A stretch of DNA of 64,000 nucleotides, taken from contig JAUJYN010000012.1 in assembly GCA_030737835.1 (NCBI GenBank), positions 7,377,003 to 7,441,002 on the forward strand, read 5' to 3'. The stretch is from Acorus gramineus. Its lineage: Eukaryota > Streptophyta > Magnoliopsida > Acorales > Acoraceae. This document shows positions 24,201 to 36,033 of this stretch, piece after piece. Every line of letters starts with the position of its first letter. Positions within the stretch are counted from its first letter, which is position 1. A program made the position numbers and the translations under genes. Below the pieces are notes generated by a model, which was not told the DNA's origin, did no database searches, and saw only the letters and a program-made list of their open reading frames with translations.

Positions 24201-27200
24201 AATAATAGGGATAATTCCAAAAATACGGGTTTTAAGAGGGGTATTTATACAAAAAAATTTCAAAATTAGTAAGGGCATTTAGGTCAATGTACATGTAGAG
24301 TTAAACTTTTTAACCATGGTTAATCTAGAGTTTTTCACGGCGTGTGGTACAGGGGTATGGTTGCACTCACTCTGTTTTTGAGGGATATTTTTGCACTGTG
24401 GGTTTTTTTAGGGGTATTTTGGCAAAATTAAAATTTAACGGGGGTATATATGCAAAAATCCATAGTTTTATCATGGTGGTTGGATAAACAAGCTTAAGTT
24501 AGAGCTGCATTTTTTTCTGATTCACAAAAGAACCACCTCCTAAGCTATGTAATGGCGACTTATAATGCACAATGTTGGGTACCTAACATGTGGATGCTAG
24601 AACTGGGTACATACGTGACTCGCAATAGAAATGTCAAGTAAAAATATAATGTACATGATATCATCATGAGTGTGCGTACGTGGGGCTGGTAGTCGTGGGG
24701 GGGGGGGGGGGAAGGAGATGAACATATTCACTCTAACAACAAAAAAAATACAAGGTCCATATACTACTGAATATGAACATTGAGTGGATCATCCTGCTTC
24801 TGATTGGCAAATGTATTAGTTATTACTCTACCTTGGAATAACACTCGTTACATTTGAAGACCATGAACTCTGTTAAATCTAAGAAAGCAGACTTTCTGAT
24901 CTATACTTATATTTAAATGAACTTTTAAATGAATAATGACAGCTGCAGATCTTCAATTCAATCAAGCACAGAGTCAAGAGGACAAAATCATACCCGGGCA
25001 TTCTACGACTGCTTTGCTAAATCCATATCTGTCAAATGGTGAAATCGAGAGGGGAAAAACAATGATTACAGATGTATAACAATTTTGCTAAAGCACACAA
25101 TACATTTTGAAGAATGACTAACTGTAAGCCTTGGGAAGAAATGAAAAGAGCCAAAAAACGGGGAAAAAAACATTTTATGCAGATATCCAATCAAACTCGG
25201 TACATAACTTATATTTACATACTGAAAACATTTTTTTAAAATTATTTTACACTAAAAATAAATCCTTCTCTAAATACAAATTACCCATAATTCACAGCTA
25301 ATTATGAGTTTAAATGCATTATTCAATGCCATGTATTGCTGATAGTAAGTATAAAGAATCTTACAGAAGCAATGGTGATTTTGACCGCTGATACCATGTT
25401 GGCAAACCTGTGATTGGATCCTGCATTAATGCAACAGAAATTTGTTAATTCAACCCAGGGAACACCATCGCAATCCAGCAGATTACAAATGTATAGAGAA
25501 TTTTGTTAATAGTAGTATTGGTTCTCAGATTGGTCAGGCTAAGTATATTACATAGAATACAAGAGTGTGGGCATGCTAGAACCATATTCATCACTAATCT
25601 TGAATATCAATAGTTTCCAATGCATGTGGTTGGCAAATCGTATAGGCAAAAGGTTGGCTTATTTATGCATATGAAACCACCATTCTTAGAAATTTACTAT
25701 CTTGTAATGAAAAACATGAAATGCAAAAGAAGTGAGGTTTGTTAAAATGCATTATGCTACGGATAGAAAACAGACTAACCGTGGAAGGGAGACGACTTAT
25801 GTTCAAATAATCACTTCTCCAGGACGCCCAGTCCTCTCCAAAGAGCGGCCACATCCAATGAATTACATCTTTCCAGCACAGCTATTTGTATATGAAGAAG
25901 ATGAGTATGCCTTTTGCAATCCTTCTAAAAATCTATGCTGAAATGACGTGGTAAAATGCATGAATAGTTTATCAGATGCATCAAATGAAAAGAATGGTTG
26001 GACAACATATTCCATTTTTACTACTTCTCAGCCAATTCACATGCCTAAACCTAATAAAATGTTGATTATCGTTAAGAAAGAACCAGACGACCTTAACAGA
26101 CATACAATCAGAAAGGTTAATAGAAAGATCCCTCATTTAAAAAAAAAAGAAAAAAGAATGCACACGTTCGTGCGCGATACATGTATCAAATATGTGAAGA
26201 TTTAAATTTCGGCCAAGCCACTTTGGCATACCTTGTCAGCCGGAGCTTCCTGGAAATATTTGTACAAAAGAGGAAATTCTGCACTAAATTTCCGTTCAAA
26301 TGATGAAGGTGCGCTGCACAAAACGTGAGGCATGTCAGGTTGAAAGAGCCATCTGAAAAACCCCACTAATATGATCTCCTTGGGACATTTCAACTGGTTG
26401 AAAGTGAAGTGGCATCGGAGAAGAGATGGTGTGGTGCCATAAAATATATTTAAAGCGAACAATCAGAAACTCAAAAGCAACATTTTTTTGCATTTACTCT
26501 GAATAACATACATGTATATTTCAGCATGGCCTGACAGAAATTCTTATACTGATATGCAGAGAGATTGAGTTTTAAAAAGTTCCACAAGTTGTTTTCATAA
26601 ACTGGTATATCTATAAATAAACAATAGACAGCCAACTAGTAGGAGGAATGTGATAATATATGCATGTCTATAGATGAGGATGACCATTTTCCATCATAAA
26701 TTAGGAAGTCCTCTAGGTTTCAAGACTAAAAGTGTCAAATACGGTGCTATGCTATTTGAAAAAAAATGAAATGAAAATAAGAAGCAGGTCAACCAACAAG
26801 GTAAATATTTCTGTAAAACAGGCCCAATAACCAGCCAAAACAGATTATTCAAGCATGAGACTTAACCACTGCAAAGAATGGATAAGGATAACCAACATAT
26901 ACGTTAAATAATCAAATCATTTTTTAAACATAATATGAAAAAAAAAAAAATCCAGTTTTGGTACCTATAAGGCACAACATATGGGGCAGCAATGACACAA
27001 CGAACCTGAAACAATTCTGCAAGAGACCACCCTTCCTGTCTCAATATACAGAAAACCAATTAGGATTTTTAGAATTACTGTATTGATGAGCAACAAGAAT
27101 AAATGTAAGTATCAATCAAGTTGTTTTAATTACTAGAGTACCAGTGCAAAAAAATTGATAAGGATAAAATCCTTGCCCGTGCTCACGCTATCCTCCAGGA

Positions 27201-28444
27201 CTCTTTCAACTGCTGACAAACATTCTTGTCTATGTTTTTCCTGAATAGCCTTTTTATGCAGGTTAAAAAGAGGACCCTTAAAACCTGAGAAAGGTTGTCC
27301 CACAATAGATAGAGAAAATCAACTCCTTTTGAAAGCTAATTTCATTTTTATTCAAAATTTTAATCATTCAATAAGCACATATTCATTTATCTTACTTGAG
27401 GTGGTGTCATCCTGAGCGACAGAAAGTACCGGTAGAGTAGAGACACCAAGAAAAGAAACATTTTCTGCTTCCAAGTGCAATTTTAAGCACTACAAACGAA
27501 TAAACATATTAGAAAACTCGCATTGAAGCAAAAAAAAAAAAAAATAACATTAGATGGAGAAAAAAAAATAAGTCAAGATTAAACCTCATGGGCATAATGC
27601 GTAATAAGAACAACATCGTATTGTCGTTGGGCACCTGAAAAAGCTGTCGCAAGAGCCTGATAAACCAAAACAGTTATTAATCCTTTGAAGACATCTTCAA
27701 ATGGGCATTTCAAAACAATTCTTTTTTGTAAGAAAAATAAGATCTTTTCCAATTTTGGGGGAGAACTAAAATCTAAGCATAAGACCTGATAAACAAAAAC
27801 CATTATCAGTCCTTTGAAGCCACATGAATTGTTTAATGGGCATTTCAACCAAAAAATATTTCTTTTGTTGGGAAAAGATGATCTTCAGTTTTGGTACATG
27901 CATACAATCTAAAATAAGTTTAATTTTTCCTTTCAATTGTCACAATAGTTCACGTGGGTCATTTTTTTCCTTCTTTTTTCAATGCGAAAATCAAGTTTTT
28001 TGAACCCTAAAACCAAAACCATTATCAGTACATTATAGCAGCATGAACCATCAAAATGGGCATTTCAAAGCATTTCTTCTGTTAAAAAAAAGATGGTCAC
28101 TTTAATATGGGGATTAATTTGTACAATCAGAGCACCCAATAATTTCTCTTCTTCAACTGTGATAATATTCAATAGAAACAACTAATCATGAATTTTAAAA
28201 ATCTAAAATTTCCTTCTTTATGATATAATTTCATATGGGTCACACTTGTTATCCTTCTGTAGTGCCAGAAAAATCATTTTAGAACTTCAAATGCAATCAA
28301 AACAACAAACCAACACTGCAGAGAGAGAGAGAGAGTTACAGCGATGGGAAAAACGTCCCCTCTGGTCCCGAACGCCATGAACACCGCCTTATAAGGTCTT
28401 CCATTTTTGCTGCTGCTGCTGCGGCTCGCGAGGTCGGTTTCCAT
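18206..28444 (-). CDS. UGT80-like (sterol-type) UDP-glycosyltransferase, 15 exons
   Basis: Exons on the minus strand: 28444-28340, 27656-27585, 27489-27396, 27284-27142, 27035-26965, 26313-26232, 25881-25780, 25420-25365, 25028-24994, 22452-22260, 20707-20492, 20393-20334, 20213-20174, 19328-19107, 18280-18206. All borders are GT-AG and phases agree, giving 521 aa with no internal stop. The N-terminal nucleotide-sugar transferase motif GTRGDVFP lies at about residues 26-33. The C-terminal UDP-sugar site includes HHGGSGSTAAALRAGVPQ (about 406-423) followed by FDQFYWAERMFWLGLAPEPL. It matches my memory of the plant At5g24750-type relatives of sterol 3-beta-glucosyltransferases (UGT80). The likely role is UDP-glucose transfer to a lipid acceptor at membranes, but the true acceptor is unknown. 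No signal peptide or clear membrane segment is seen. Exon 7 uses the acceptor before 25881, because the nearer AG would put a stop in frame. Large introns hold MITEs. Confidence 0.9.
21114..21417. mobile_element. Tourist-like MITE in a UGT80-like gene intron
   Basis: A 304-bp element between TTA duplications (21111-21113 and 21418-21420) in the intron between exons 10 and 11. The ends TGGCTGGTTTCG and (reversed) GGGCTAGTTTAG are imperfect inverted repeats. Internal phrases such as 'gataaaccgcagatagttgtcccgatt' and 'tcgacaaatgtgaatatgaa' recur in the DHRS12-like gene at 39722-39998, so both genes carry members of one family. Confidence 0.65.
22892..23466. mobile_element. hAT-type MITE rich in GGCCCG, 575 bp, intronic
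   Basis: The element lies in the intron between exons 9 and 10 of the UGT80-like gene. The left end is TAAGGGTCATCAAAAAGCCC and the reversed right end TAGGGGTCGGCAACGGGCC. The flanks are TATTGAGA (22884-22891) and TAGTGAGA (23467-23474), an 8-bp duplication with one mismatch. Both subterminal zones are dense in GGCCCG/CGGGCC words around an AT-rich core. The reading frames at 22851-23102 and 23199-23411 are products of these words. Confidence 0.85.
23537..24461. mobile_element. Mutator-type foldback MITE, 925 bp, intronic
   Basis: The element lies in the same large intron of the UGT80-like gene as the hAT MITE. It has long inverted ends of at least about 110 bp at high identity, starting GGGATTTTTGCATATATA at the left and GGATTTTTGCATATATAC when the right end is reversed. 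A 10-bp duplication, ATAGTTTTAT, lies at 23527-23536 and 24462-24471, within the Mutator size range. The arms repeat the word 'aaaatacccct'. An intronic transcript of this region could form a long hairpin. Confidence 0.87.
24697..24711 (+). repeat. Homopolymer of 15 G
   Basis: An uninterrupted run of fifteen G within the intron between exons 9 and 10 of the UGT80-like gene. On the coding (minus) strand it is a C run. The length is probably unreliable in the assembly. Confidence 0.9.
28320..28336 (+). repeat. GA microsatellite beside the exon 1 donor
   Basis: A GA run just inside the first intron of the UGT80-like gene, four bases from the exon 1 donor site at 28340. On the coding strand it reads as a CT-rich tract directly after GTAA, a common feature of plant first introns. 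Confidence 0.7.
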
Positions 28445-28535
28445 GGAAAACCTTCCAACCACAAGAGTACGAAATTGTCCGACAAAAATCACAAAATGTT
28501 TAATAAAACCGGCCCTTTTTCATAACGGGGACCAT

Positions 28536-28546
28536 TTTTATAAATA
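28536..28546 (-). promoter_or_regulatory. Candidate TATA box of the UGT80-like gene
   Basis: On the minus strand the sequence reads TATTTATAAAA about 95 bp upstream of the chosen ATG at 28444. That allows a 5' leader of about 60 bp. Position and sequence fit a plant TATA box, but AT-rich surroundings make chance matches common. Confidence 0.4.
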
Positions 28547-28549
28547 CCA

Positions 28550-29296
28550 GTTTTTTTAGTGTCTAATTGGAAGTTTCCCACCTTTCTAATTGGCACAACA
28601 CAATTTTTTTTACCAATTAAAATACAGTCTTATATACCTCGTTAGAAATATAGTGAAAACATATATTTTGTTAAAAAAAGTTTTATAATTATTAAAAATA
28701 GGTTCATTAAACTTGAAATTGAGCGATATACATTTTTTTAACAAAGCATATATCTCATTAAATGATATTTAATATTTTTTAAACAATGAAAACATATGTA
28801 GTCTGAGTTTTAGAATATAAAAATAACTAAGTCTAACATTTTCCAAAATGCTATGTATATAGCCTTTTTTCCAACTCCAATTCCAGCCCACAAATGTTTT
28901 AATTTTTTACAATAATGTATATCATCTAATAATGTAAATGTTTTTTATAAAAAACAATTAAACTATATATATTTTAATTAATTACATGAATTCATTTATA
29001 AAAAATGTGAAAATTTCTAATGAGACATATACCTCGTTATGTGAGCATGTGGCGCTATCAATGTATGTAGGACTGTAATTAGGGTTGAAAAAAATTGTGT
29101 GTAACAGAGCTCTTTCAAAATAGCATGTCAGGGCACGACACAAACAGACCGGCTCCCAAGTTGGCATGACAGCCACTCGGGTTCCCTTACCCCTCTCTTA
29201 TCTCCTCCCTTTCATCTCCACCTTTCTTCCCCTGCTCTACGTCTTACTCATCGTTCTCCTTTTCCTTTAACCATCTCCATCTCCATCTCATACCTA
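28550..29296. other. Intergenic upstream of the UGT80-like gene
   Basis: An AT-rich stretch with no gene. At 28600-28800 there are phrases such as 'tacctcgttagaaatatag' and 'aacaaagcatatatctcattaaatga', resembling dispersed repeat family C (14225-14380, 61075-61170). The reading frame at 28982-29176 has no recognisable product. Confidence 0.4.
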
Positions 29297-29585
29297 GACA
29301 CTGTTTGAATCAACGTTTGGACGGATTCTGCAGTGAAAACGTCAAATAGGGATCTAAACATTTTTTCACAACCGCGAAGTTTTTTGTATATGGGGGGTTT
29401 TATTCATTAAACATCCCGCGTCTAAAAATTTCTCGAAATAACGCTTTTCAAAAATGGGGTAGATTTTTAAAAAGCCAGTGTGTGGACCTCGAAATAAATA
29501 AAGGAAACATTCAACACAAAGTTCTAAACGAAAGTCCAACTAAAAGATTACTTAGTAAGTATTCTATTATGAGGCCAAACGGGCC
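29297..29585. mobile_element. Tourist-like MITE, 289 bp
   Basis: The ends GACACTGTTTGAATCAACG and (reversed right) GGCCCGTTTGGCCTCATAA are imperfect inverted repeats of the Tourist kind. The flanks share a 3-bp CTA at 29294-29296 and 29586-29588. It is non-coding. Confidence is limited by divergence of the left end. Confidence 0.5.
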
Positions 29586-29960
29586 CTAGTTCTCTACCTT
29601 ATTTAGCCTCCTTATCTCATTTTTCTTGATATCTAAAATTTATGGATATCAAGAAAGAATTATATTATATAACTTTTTTTTAATGAAGAAATGTGGGGGG
29701 CATTTTCTTTGACTCAATCATCGTTTACCACATTTCCAATGCAAATCAATTCTGAGTCATCACATATGGGTATCAAAATCAATTGTCAACTGACATGTGT
29801 CATTTTCACGCCAATAACCCCATGACCATGTCGCTAACAAATTTGTGCCCTCGGCAACATGCAAAGGTCCATTCGTACGTTAATCATGACCGAGATGTAT
29901 TAGATCCCCTTGACTTCTGCTATCCAATAATAGATTCAACAGGAATCTCATTGAATCTTT

Positions 29961-30060
29961 CTAGATTCCACTGTATACTTCCAAATCCCACTGTATTCTC
30001 TTGGATCTCATCGTGTCCTCCCAGATCCCACTGTATTCTCTCAAATCCCACTGTATCCTA
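29961..30060 (+). repeat. 20-bp minisatellite, five units
   Basis: Five tandem 20-bp units are variants of the phrase 'aaatcccactgtattctct'. The last unit runs into unique sequence after 'tgtatcct'. The repeat creates a short proline- and serine-rich reading frame (29783-30061) that I do not regard as a gene. Confidence 0.8.
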
Positions 30061-30496
30061 AAGAATCTTTCTACCCTCAGTGATACTCGAAGAATCCAGA
30101 AAAAAATACGGTATGTCCAAAATGTCTAAAGAATATAAAAAGAAGGAAAAAAAAAATAAAAAATCAAAGACATATAATTCATTCCTCAATAAATCCTAGA
30201 ACTACTAAAAAGACTAACTTTGCCTACATATAACCTTTTGGCAAATCATTCCTCCCTTGTTGATCGGATCACGAAGGACATTCACTAAAGGATCACACCT
30301 ACCCAATCGGAGCAATAGCTAGGAGAGCAAATCGCATAATCTAACCTGATCTAGATTCGGGTAAGGGAGTATTGCCCCTCTACGAAATATTGTTTGCCTC
30401 TAAGAAAGGAAATGCAGGTCGAATTTGTTAGGGTAGAGGACAGTGTATCTCCAATAAGTAGATTGTATTCATTTTGTGCATAGTTATGTTTTATGT
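30061..30496. other. Intergenic, nothing recognised
   Basis: No coding region, RNA gene or named repeat is seen between the minisatellite and the hAT relic. Confidence 0.5.
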
Positions 30497-32196
30497 GTAG
30501 TTAGGGGCGGATTTATGCGGGGGGGGTGGGGTACGCCCTACCCCAATTTTTTTTTAATCTTATTTTATTAAATCGGTTGATATAAATTCTCCAACCACAA
30601 TGACCCCCCTAAATGATTAAATGAATGGCTGAGATGATCCCTCTCATTCATATTTAAGCATAGTAGTGAAAAAGAGAGACAAAAACATTGTTAAACCTAT
30701 TTTGTATTTCTTTGACTATCAATCCACAAATTTCACACCCAGATAAATAGATCTCAAATTCCCAACAATGAACATCCCTCTTAATTCCTAAATGACATGA
30801 GATCTCCAAATCAAAACCCTCCTGGCCTCCCCAAAATTCTCTACTGCATTTCTCTACTCCCTCTGAGTCAAGGTATGATATGCAATTCCTTTACATGTCA
30901 TTTTTCTTTTACAATGTTAACAAATAACAACATATATTATTCTTTACTTCTTTCTCTTAAACAGGTCATTTGAGTTTTGATGGGCATCTTTTGAAAGAAA
31001 TTATGGACATTAGTGATAATCTATGTCAAACTTTGTAGCGCAATTATCAAGATATCTTGAATGCAAAGAGTTTAGTCTCTACCACTAAAGCACATTCAGA
31101 AAATGAGAGATGACGGTTGAGATAGTTTTCAGTGCAAAGTATTGTTATTTTGTAAAGAGCATCATATTGATATTCCTGATATGATCGTCAATTACAATGC
31201 AGGTAAGCCTGTCAATCGGATGGATACGAATCGGATATGCTAATATCCATATCCTAATTTTTAAATTCTGATACGGATATTAATTTTTGGATTCGGATCC
31301 CTTTCGATACGGATCGGATACGGATATTTTTTGGATAATTGACATGTTTGAATATTAACATTAATTTGGATAATCAAGTAATATTTTAGAGAGACATTAA
31401 AATTAAAATTGAGATTTTAAGGCTTACTATCTCTTTCAGATATCATACATTAAAAATTTAATAGTATTATAATATATTATCATTGTGATTAATCATACAA
31501 GATAACAATATGGGTAATATATAATACAAATATATATTTTTATAATATATTTCGGGTACGGATATTTTTTAGATCGGATAAACTGGTATCCATATCCGCA
31601 CTCCAGATCTTCGAATATCGGATATTTTCTATTTTTCAGATAATTGACAGGCTTAAATGCAGGTCGAGGAAGACGTCGATATCAAGATCCCATTACATTA
31701 GAATATCACTATCGGGTTGATATATTTAATGCAACAATAAATTCTCAATTGCAAGAGCTAAATAACAGGTTTAATGAGCACACCATGGAACTTCTTGTTC
31801 TTGTGTAAGCCTTAGATCCTACAGATGGCTATAAATTTTTTAATATTGATAACATATACAGATTGGTGGACAAGTTCTGTCTAGAAGACTTCACGGATCA
31901 AGAAAATCTTCATTTATGATTTCAGTTACAACATTATCAATTTGATGTCCCTAGTCATCTGGTTCTTAAAAATGTGAAAACACTTGATGAGCTATGCTAA
32001 GGGTTGTTGTTACAGATAAGAAAATCATAAATCTATTTTCTCGTTGATAGACTCATTCACCTTGTACTAACTCTTCCAGTTTCAATAGCAACCATGGAGC
32101 GAGCATTTTCAACCATGAATATCATTAAAACAAGACTTTATAACAAAATGGAGGATGGGTTTCTTATTAGGGATTGGATCATGTAGTGTAATACTA
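30497..32196 (+). mobile_element. Decayed hAT transposon, DUF4371/TTF-type transposase
   Basis: The left border TTAGGGGCGGATTTATGC looks like a hAT end. Downstream, plus-strand fragments match the ZMYM1-like (TTF-type finger, DUF4371) transposase family. These include RRRYQDPITLEYHYRVD at about 31670-31720, followed by FNATINSQLQELNNRFNEH, and the C-terminal dimerisation part LPVSIATMERAFSTMNIIKT at about 32070-32140, then MEDGFLIRDWI. Stops and frameshifts are scattered through it, and most of the N-terminal half is missing. A hAT MITE (31204-31655) is inserted in the coding part. No right terminus is seen, because sequence of an LTR element begins at about 32197. Confidence 0.75.
31204..31655. 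mobile_element. Nested hAT-type MITE, 452 bp
   Basis: It has perfect 13-bp terminal inverted repeats, TAAGCCTGTCAAT at the left and ATTGACAGGCTTA at the right. The 8-bp duplication AATGCAGG at 31196-31203 and 31656-31663 is perfect. The interior repeats 'cggatacggata'. It lies inside the DUF4371-type transposase relic, whose reading frame continues across the insertion point once one TSD copy is discounted, so it inserted while or after that element was recognisable. A diverged relative lies at 44796-45170. Confidence 0.93.
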
Positions 32197-33217
32197 TGAC
32201 AGCCCTTGCCCAAACACTATGACATGTGCACGTCACCTAAGCTCTGATACCAGCTGTGACAGCCCATGCCCAAAAACCCTGACACGTGCACGTCACCTAA
32301 GCGCTGATACCAACTGTGACGGCCCGCGCCCAAAAACATTGAAACATGCACATCGCTTGCCTCAATTTTTTTTATACAACTTTAAAATATCCAATATATA
32401 TAATCACGCATAATAACGACTCTGGGATAACATATAATCGACAAGATATATAATCACCTAAATAAACATACCTAGGAAAGTTTAAGCAGTGCCTCTAACA
32501 CACCTCATATATAGTCACCCATATATATAAAGCACTATAACACAGGCATGGTTCGCTAGACCAGCCTCTACCAAAATGATCATATACATATCCAAAACAC
32601 CAAAATATATACCTATCACTAGCTGAATGTGACACCAGAAGATGACCAAAGCCAACTCCCAGAAACCCCCTGGCTTTACTCTGCAAAAAATAGGAAGAAC
32701 GAGAATTGGAATGAGTGAAACATGCTCAATAAGTAACCCAGGCATTCTACGCATACTAAAATCAAAGATGACATCCGATTCAAGCTCAATAATCTCAATA
32801 AACACCAGGCCGAAACATGAATAGCAAATGAAATCACTATATGATCACCAGGAGAGAACAATAACATTGTTGATATATAATCACCAATGAAACATGGATA
32901 AATAGCTCAGAATAATGCCAACAATTATCATAAGGTGCATCACCCATGGACTGAGAACAGATACTCTAAAGTCACAACTCAATCACACCAATCTGAATGA
33001 TAAGGAATTGCTATATCACCCCCGAGCGTCCAGAGCACAAGGATGACCATCTTGGCCCCCATCATTGGAGATGTCCACAATATATATACCTCGTGTGTGG
33101 CCATCATGACCCCCACAATACTCATATAAAAACAAGCACAGAATCCCAATCTGTCGAGCCTAGCCTGTCAATGCAGTTGACAAAACTCTCTCTCAAGAAC
33201 TAGTCATCACTCTCAAG
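32197..33217 (-). mobile_element. LTR retrotransposon fossil (LTR-like fragment)
   Basis: A fossil fragment of an LTR retroelement, apparently oriented on the minus strand. At its left side is a 60-bp phrase beginning 'tgacagccc' and present twice in tandem plus a third partial copy. Each full copy contains GCTCTGATACCA or a near-match, the complement of the initiator-Met tRNA primer-binding site TGGTATCAGAGC that follows the 5' LTR in many plant elements. The remaining roughly 900 bp looks like LTR sequence without coding parts. No gag-pol region is present. The family is uncertain (Ty3/gypsy or Ty1/copia). It is broken and probably old. Confidence 0.5.
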
Positions 33218-33345
33218 TAGGGGTGGCCAAACGGCCCAAGAGCTCAGACCCGGCCCAGATCTCGAGCAGCCCGACCTTGGGAAAAACCCAAAGCCCGGCC
33301 AGGGAAAGACTGCCCTTAGGCCCGGGCTTGGCCGGGCCATGGGCC

Positions 33346-34440
33346 TTAAGGGTTTTTTCGAAACCCTCCCCAATTACTATTTTTTGAAACCCTTCCAACG
33401 ACTATTTTTTGAAATTTGGTGGATTCCACCAACGGCTATATTGAGATATTCCCAATGTGGTGAGATTTTCAATATATGAGTTTCTCAACAAATTCCAGCC
33501 ATACATCAAATTTGAAATTCAATTGTAAATGAATTTTTTTCTCCAACTACTATAATGAGATTCCCAATGTGGTGAGGTTTTCAATGTGTAGTATTCCCAA
33601 TAAAATTCCAATTAAACATCAAATTCAAAATTTAAATTGTAAATTGATTTTTTTTATCTCCAACAACTATAATGGGATTCTCAATGTAGTGAGGTTTCCA
33701 ATGTATGGTGTTCCCAATAAATTTCAATCAAACATCAAATTCAAAATTCAATTTGCAAATGGATTTTTTATTTGAATATTCTCCAACAACTATAATGGGA
33801 TTCAGGTTTCCAATATGTGGGGTTCCAATAAATTTCAATAAAAATAAAATTTTTGAAAACTCCACCACATTGGGAATCCCATTATAGCCAAGGGTTTTTT
33901 TGAAACCCTCCCCAATTACTATTTTGAAACCCTTCCGACGACTATTTTTTGAAATTTGGTGGATTCCACCAACGGCTATATTGAGATATTCCCAATGTGG
34001 TGAGATTTTCAATATATGAGTTTCTCAACAAATTCCAGCCATACATCAAATTTGAAATTCAATTGTAAATGAATTTTTTTCTCCAAAAACTATAATGAGA
34101 TTCCCAATGTGGTGAGGTTTTCAATGTGCAGTATTCTCAATAAATTTCAATTAAACATCAAATTCAAAATTTAAATTGTAAATTGATTTTTTTTTATCTC
34201 CAACAACTATAATGGGATTCCCAATGTAGTGAGGTTTCCAATGTATGGTGTTCCCAATAAATTCCAATCAAACATCAAATTCAAAATTCAATTTGCAAAT
34301 AGATTTTTTATTTTAATATTCTCCAACAACTATAATGGGATTTCCAATGGGGTAAGGTTTCCAATATGTGGGGTTCCCAATAAATTTCAATCAAAATAAA
34401 AAATATTGAAAACTCCACTATATTGGGAATCCCGTTATAA
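33346..34440 (+). repeat. Tandem duplication of about 540 bp with internal subrepeats
   Basis: The sequence from about 33346 ('gggttttttcgaaaccctcccc') recurs from about 33887 with an offset of 540-542 bp and few differences. Within each copy, a phrase of about 118 bp beginning 'ctccaacaactataatgggatt' is repeated two to three times with more divergence. The array lies between the hAT terminus and the transposase relic, where multiple transposase-binding sites are expected. Confidence 0.85.
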
Positions 34441-34503
34441 TCGTTGGAGAATATTAAAATAAAAAATTCAATTACAATTTGAATTTTGAAATTCACAAAA
34501 ACA

Positions 34504-34512
34504 CTATAAATA
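34504..34512 (+). promoter_or_regulatory. TATA-like box of the hAT transposase
   Basis: CTATAAATA lies 162 bp before the first ATG (34674) of the transposase relic. It is followed by an A/C-rich leader with the repeated phrase 'ctcaaactcatctaaaaa'. This is a plausible ancestral promoter of the transposon. Confidence 0.5.
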
Positions 34513-36033
34513 CAATTATCTAAAATTCTCAAACTCTCAAACTCATCTAAAAATGCTTAAACTCATCTAAAAACTCTCAATTGTTTTGTGTTCTTTACTT
34601 AATCATTTGATCAATCTATCTAAAACTCTCTTCTTATTTCTTAGATTATTAGTTCAATATTTTTTAAATTACAATGGCTGACAGTTCTGCAGATAATCTT
34701 TTTCAAAGTTGATGCTGAAAATCCATCAGTTAGTTTCCCTGTTGTAGATGAAGTTGGTACCACCAAACCAAAACGAAAGTCTTCAGCAGCTTGGGATACC
34801 GTCGATGAGATAAGTGTTCAAGATCCTACAAAACCTGCGGGATATTTCAAAACAATTGTTAAATGTTGTTTATGTGGTAAGAAACTTACTGCTAATTGTA
34901 GTAGTGGCGTTAGCCACTTATTTTGACATGTTGTTGAATACACTTGTAAAATTGTTGGATCTAATAGACAATCACAATTAAGTAGAACTTCGACTGGACA
35001 ACTGTCAAATTATAGTTTTAATCAAGTTTTTGTTAGACGAGAAACTGTGAAATATATAATCAAGATTTAACAACCATTTTCAACTGCTGAGCATTCTGAT
35101 TTTGAAGAGTGGATCCATAAAGCTTTTGGTTCTCAATTCCTCAATTTCAACACAGGTAAGAGAGATATCATTCAATTCCTCAAAATTTGTTTGACTTCTG
35201 ATTTATGGACTTCTAATCAAGCTCTTAGTTATATATATCTAACAATTCATTTCATTGATGAAAATTGGATATCGTAGAAAAGAATTATGTGCTTCTCTGT
35301 GCTTGATACCCCCCATACTCGACAAGCAATGGCAACAAGTATCATCAATCAACTTCAAAGTTGGGGTATTTATGACAATTTTTTTACAATTACTTTAGAT
35401 AATGCTTCTTATAATGATGTTTTGGCTAGATTTCTAGAAAGATGTTTGCCTTCATGTACAACATCCAAATTATTACATGTTCATTGTTGTTGTCATATAC
35501 CTAATCTTGTTGTGCAAGATGGTTTAGAAGAAATTAAACCATTGATGGAGCGTATAAAACAATGTTTCATTTATATTTTTTCTTCTCCAAATAATTATCA
35601 AAAGTTTTGTTAAGCATGTAAAACTGTAGGCATGTTTCATTTATATTTTTTATTCTCCAACTAATTATCAAAAGTTTCTTTAAGCATGTAAAACTGTAGG
35701 CCTTATAGGTAGAAAAATACCGATCGATGTTAGACATCGGTGAAATTCTATTTATTTGATGATTGAAGCAGCTCTTTCCTATAAAAATGTTATTACTACA
35801 TGTTTGTTACAGAAAAATTATGATAATGAAATTAGTAATGAAGATCGGGCATGCTTAAAAATAATTAGAGATTTATTCAAAGTTTTTTTTATGATGCTAC
35901 TATATTTTCTGGGATTTATTATCCTACTTCCAACCATGTACTACTTCATTTGTTTCATATTTGTGATATTTTTAACAAATATAGAAATGAAATTTTTAAA
36001 AATATTGGGAAATAATTCCTACCATTTTTGGAT

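Noticed and set aside
25663-26205. Separate small genes on either strand in this segment
   Set aside because: These are exon 7 of the UGT80-like gene read into its intron, or its antisense shadow.
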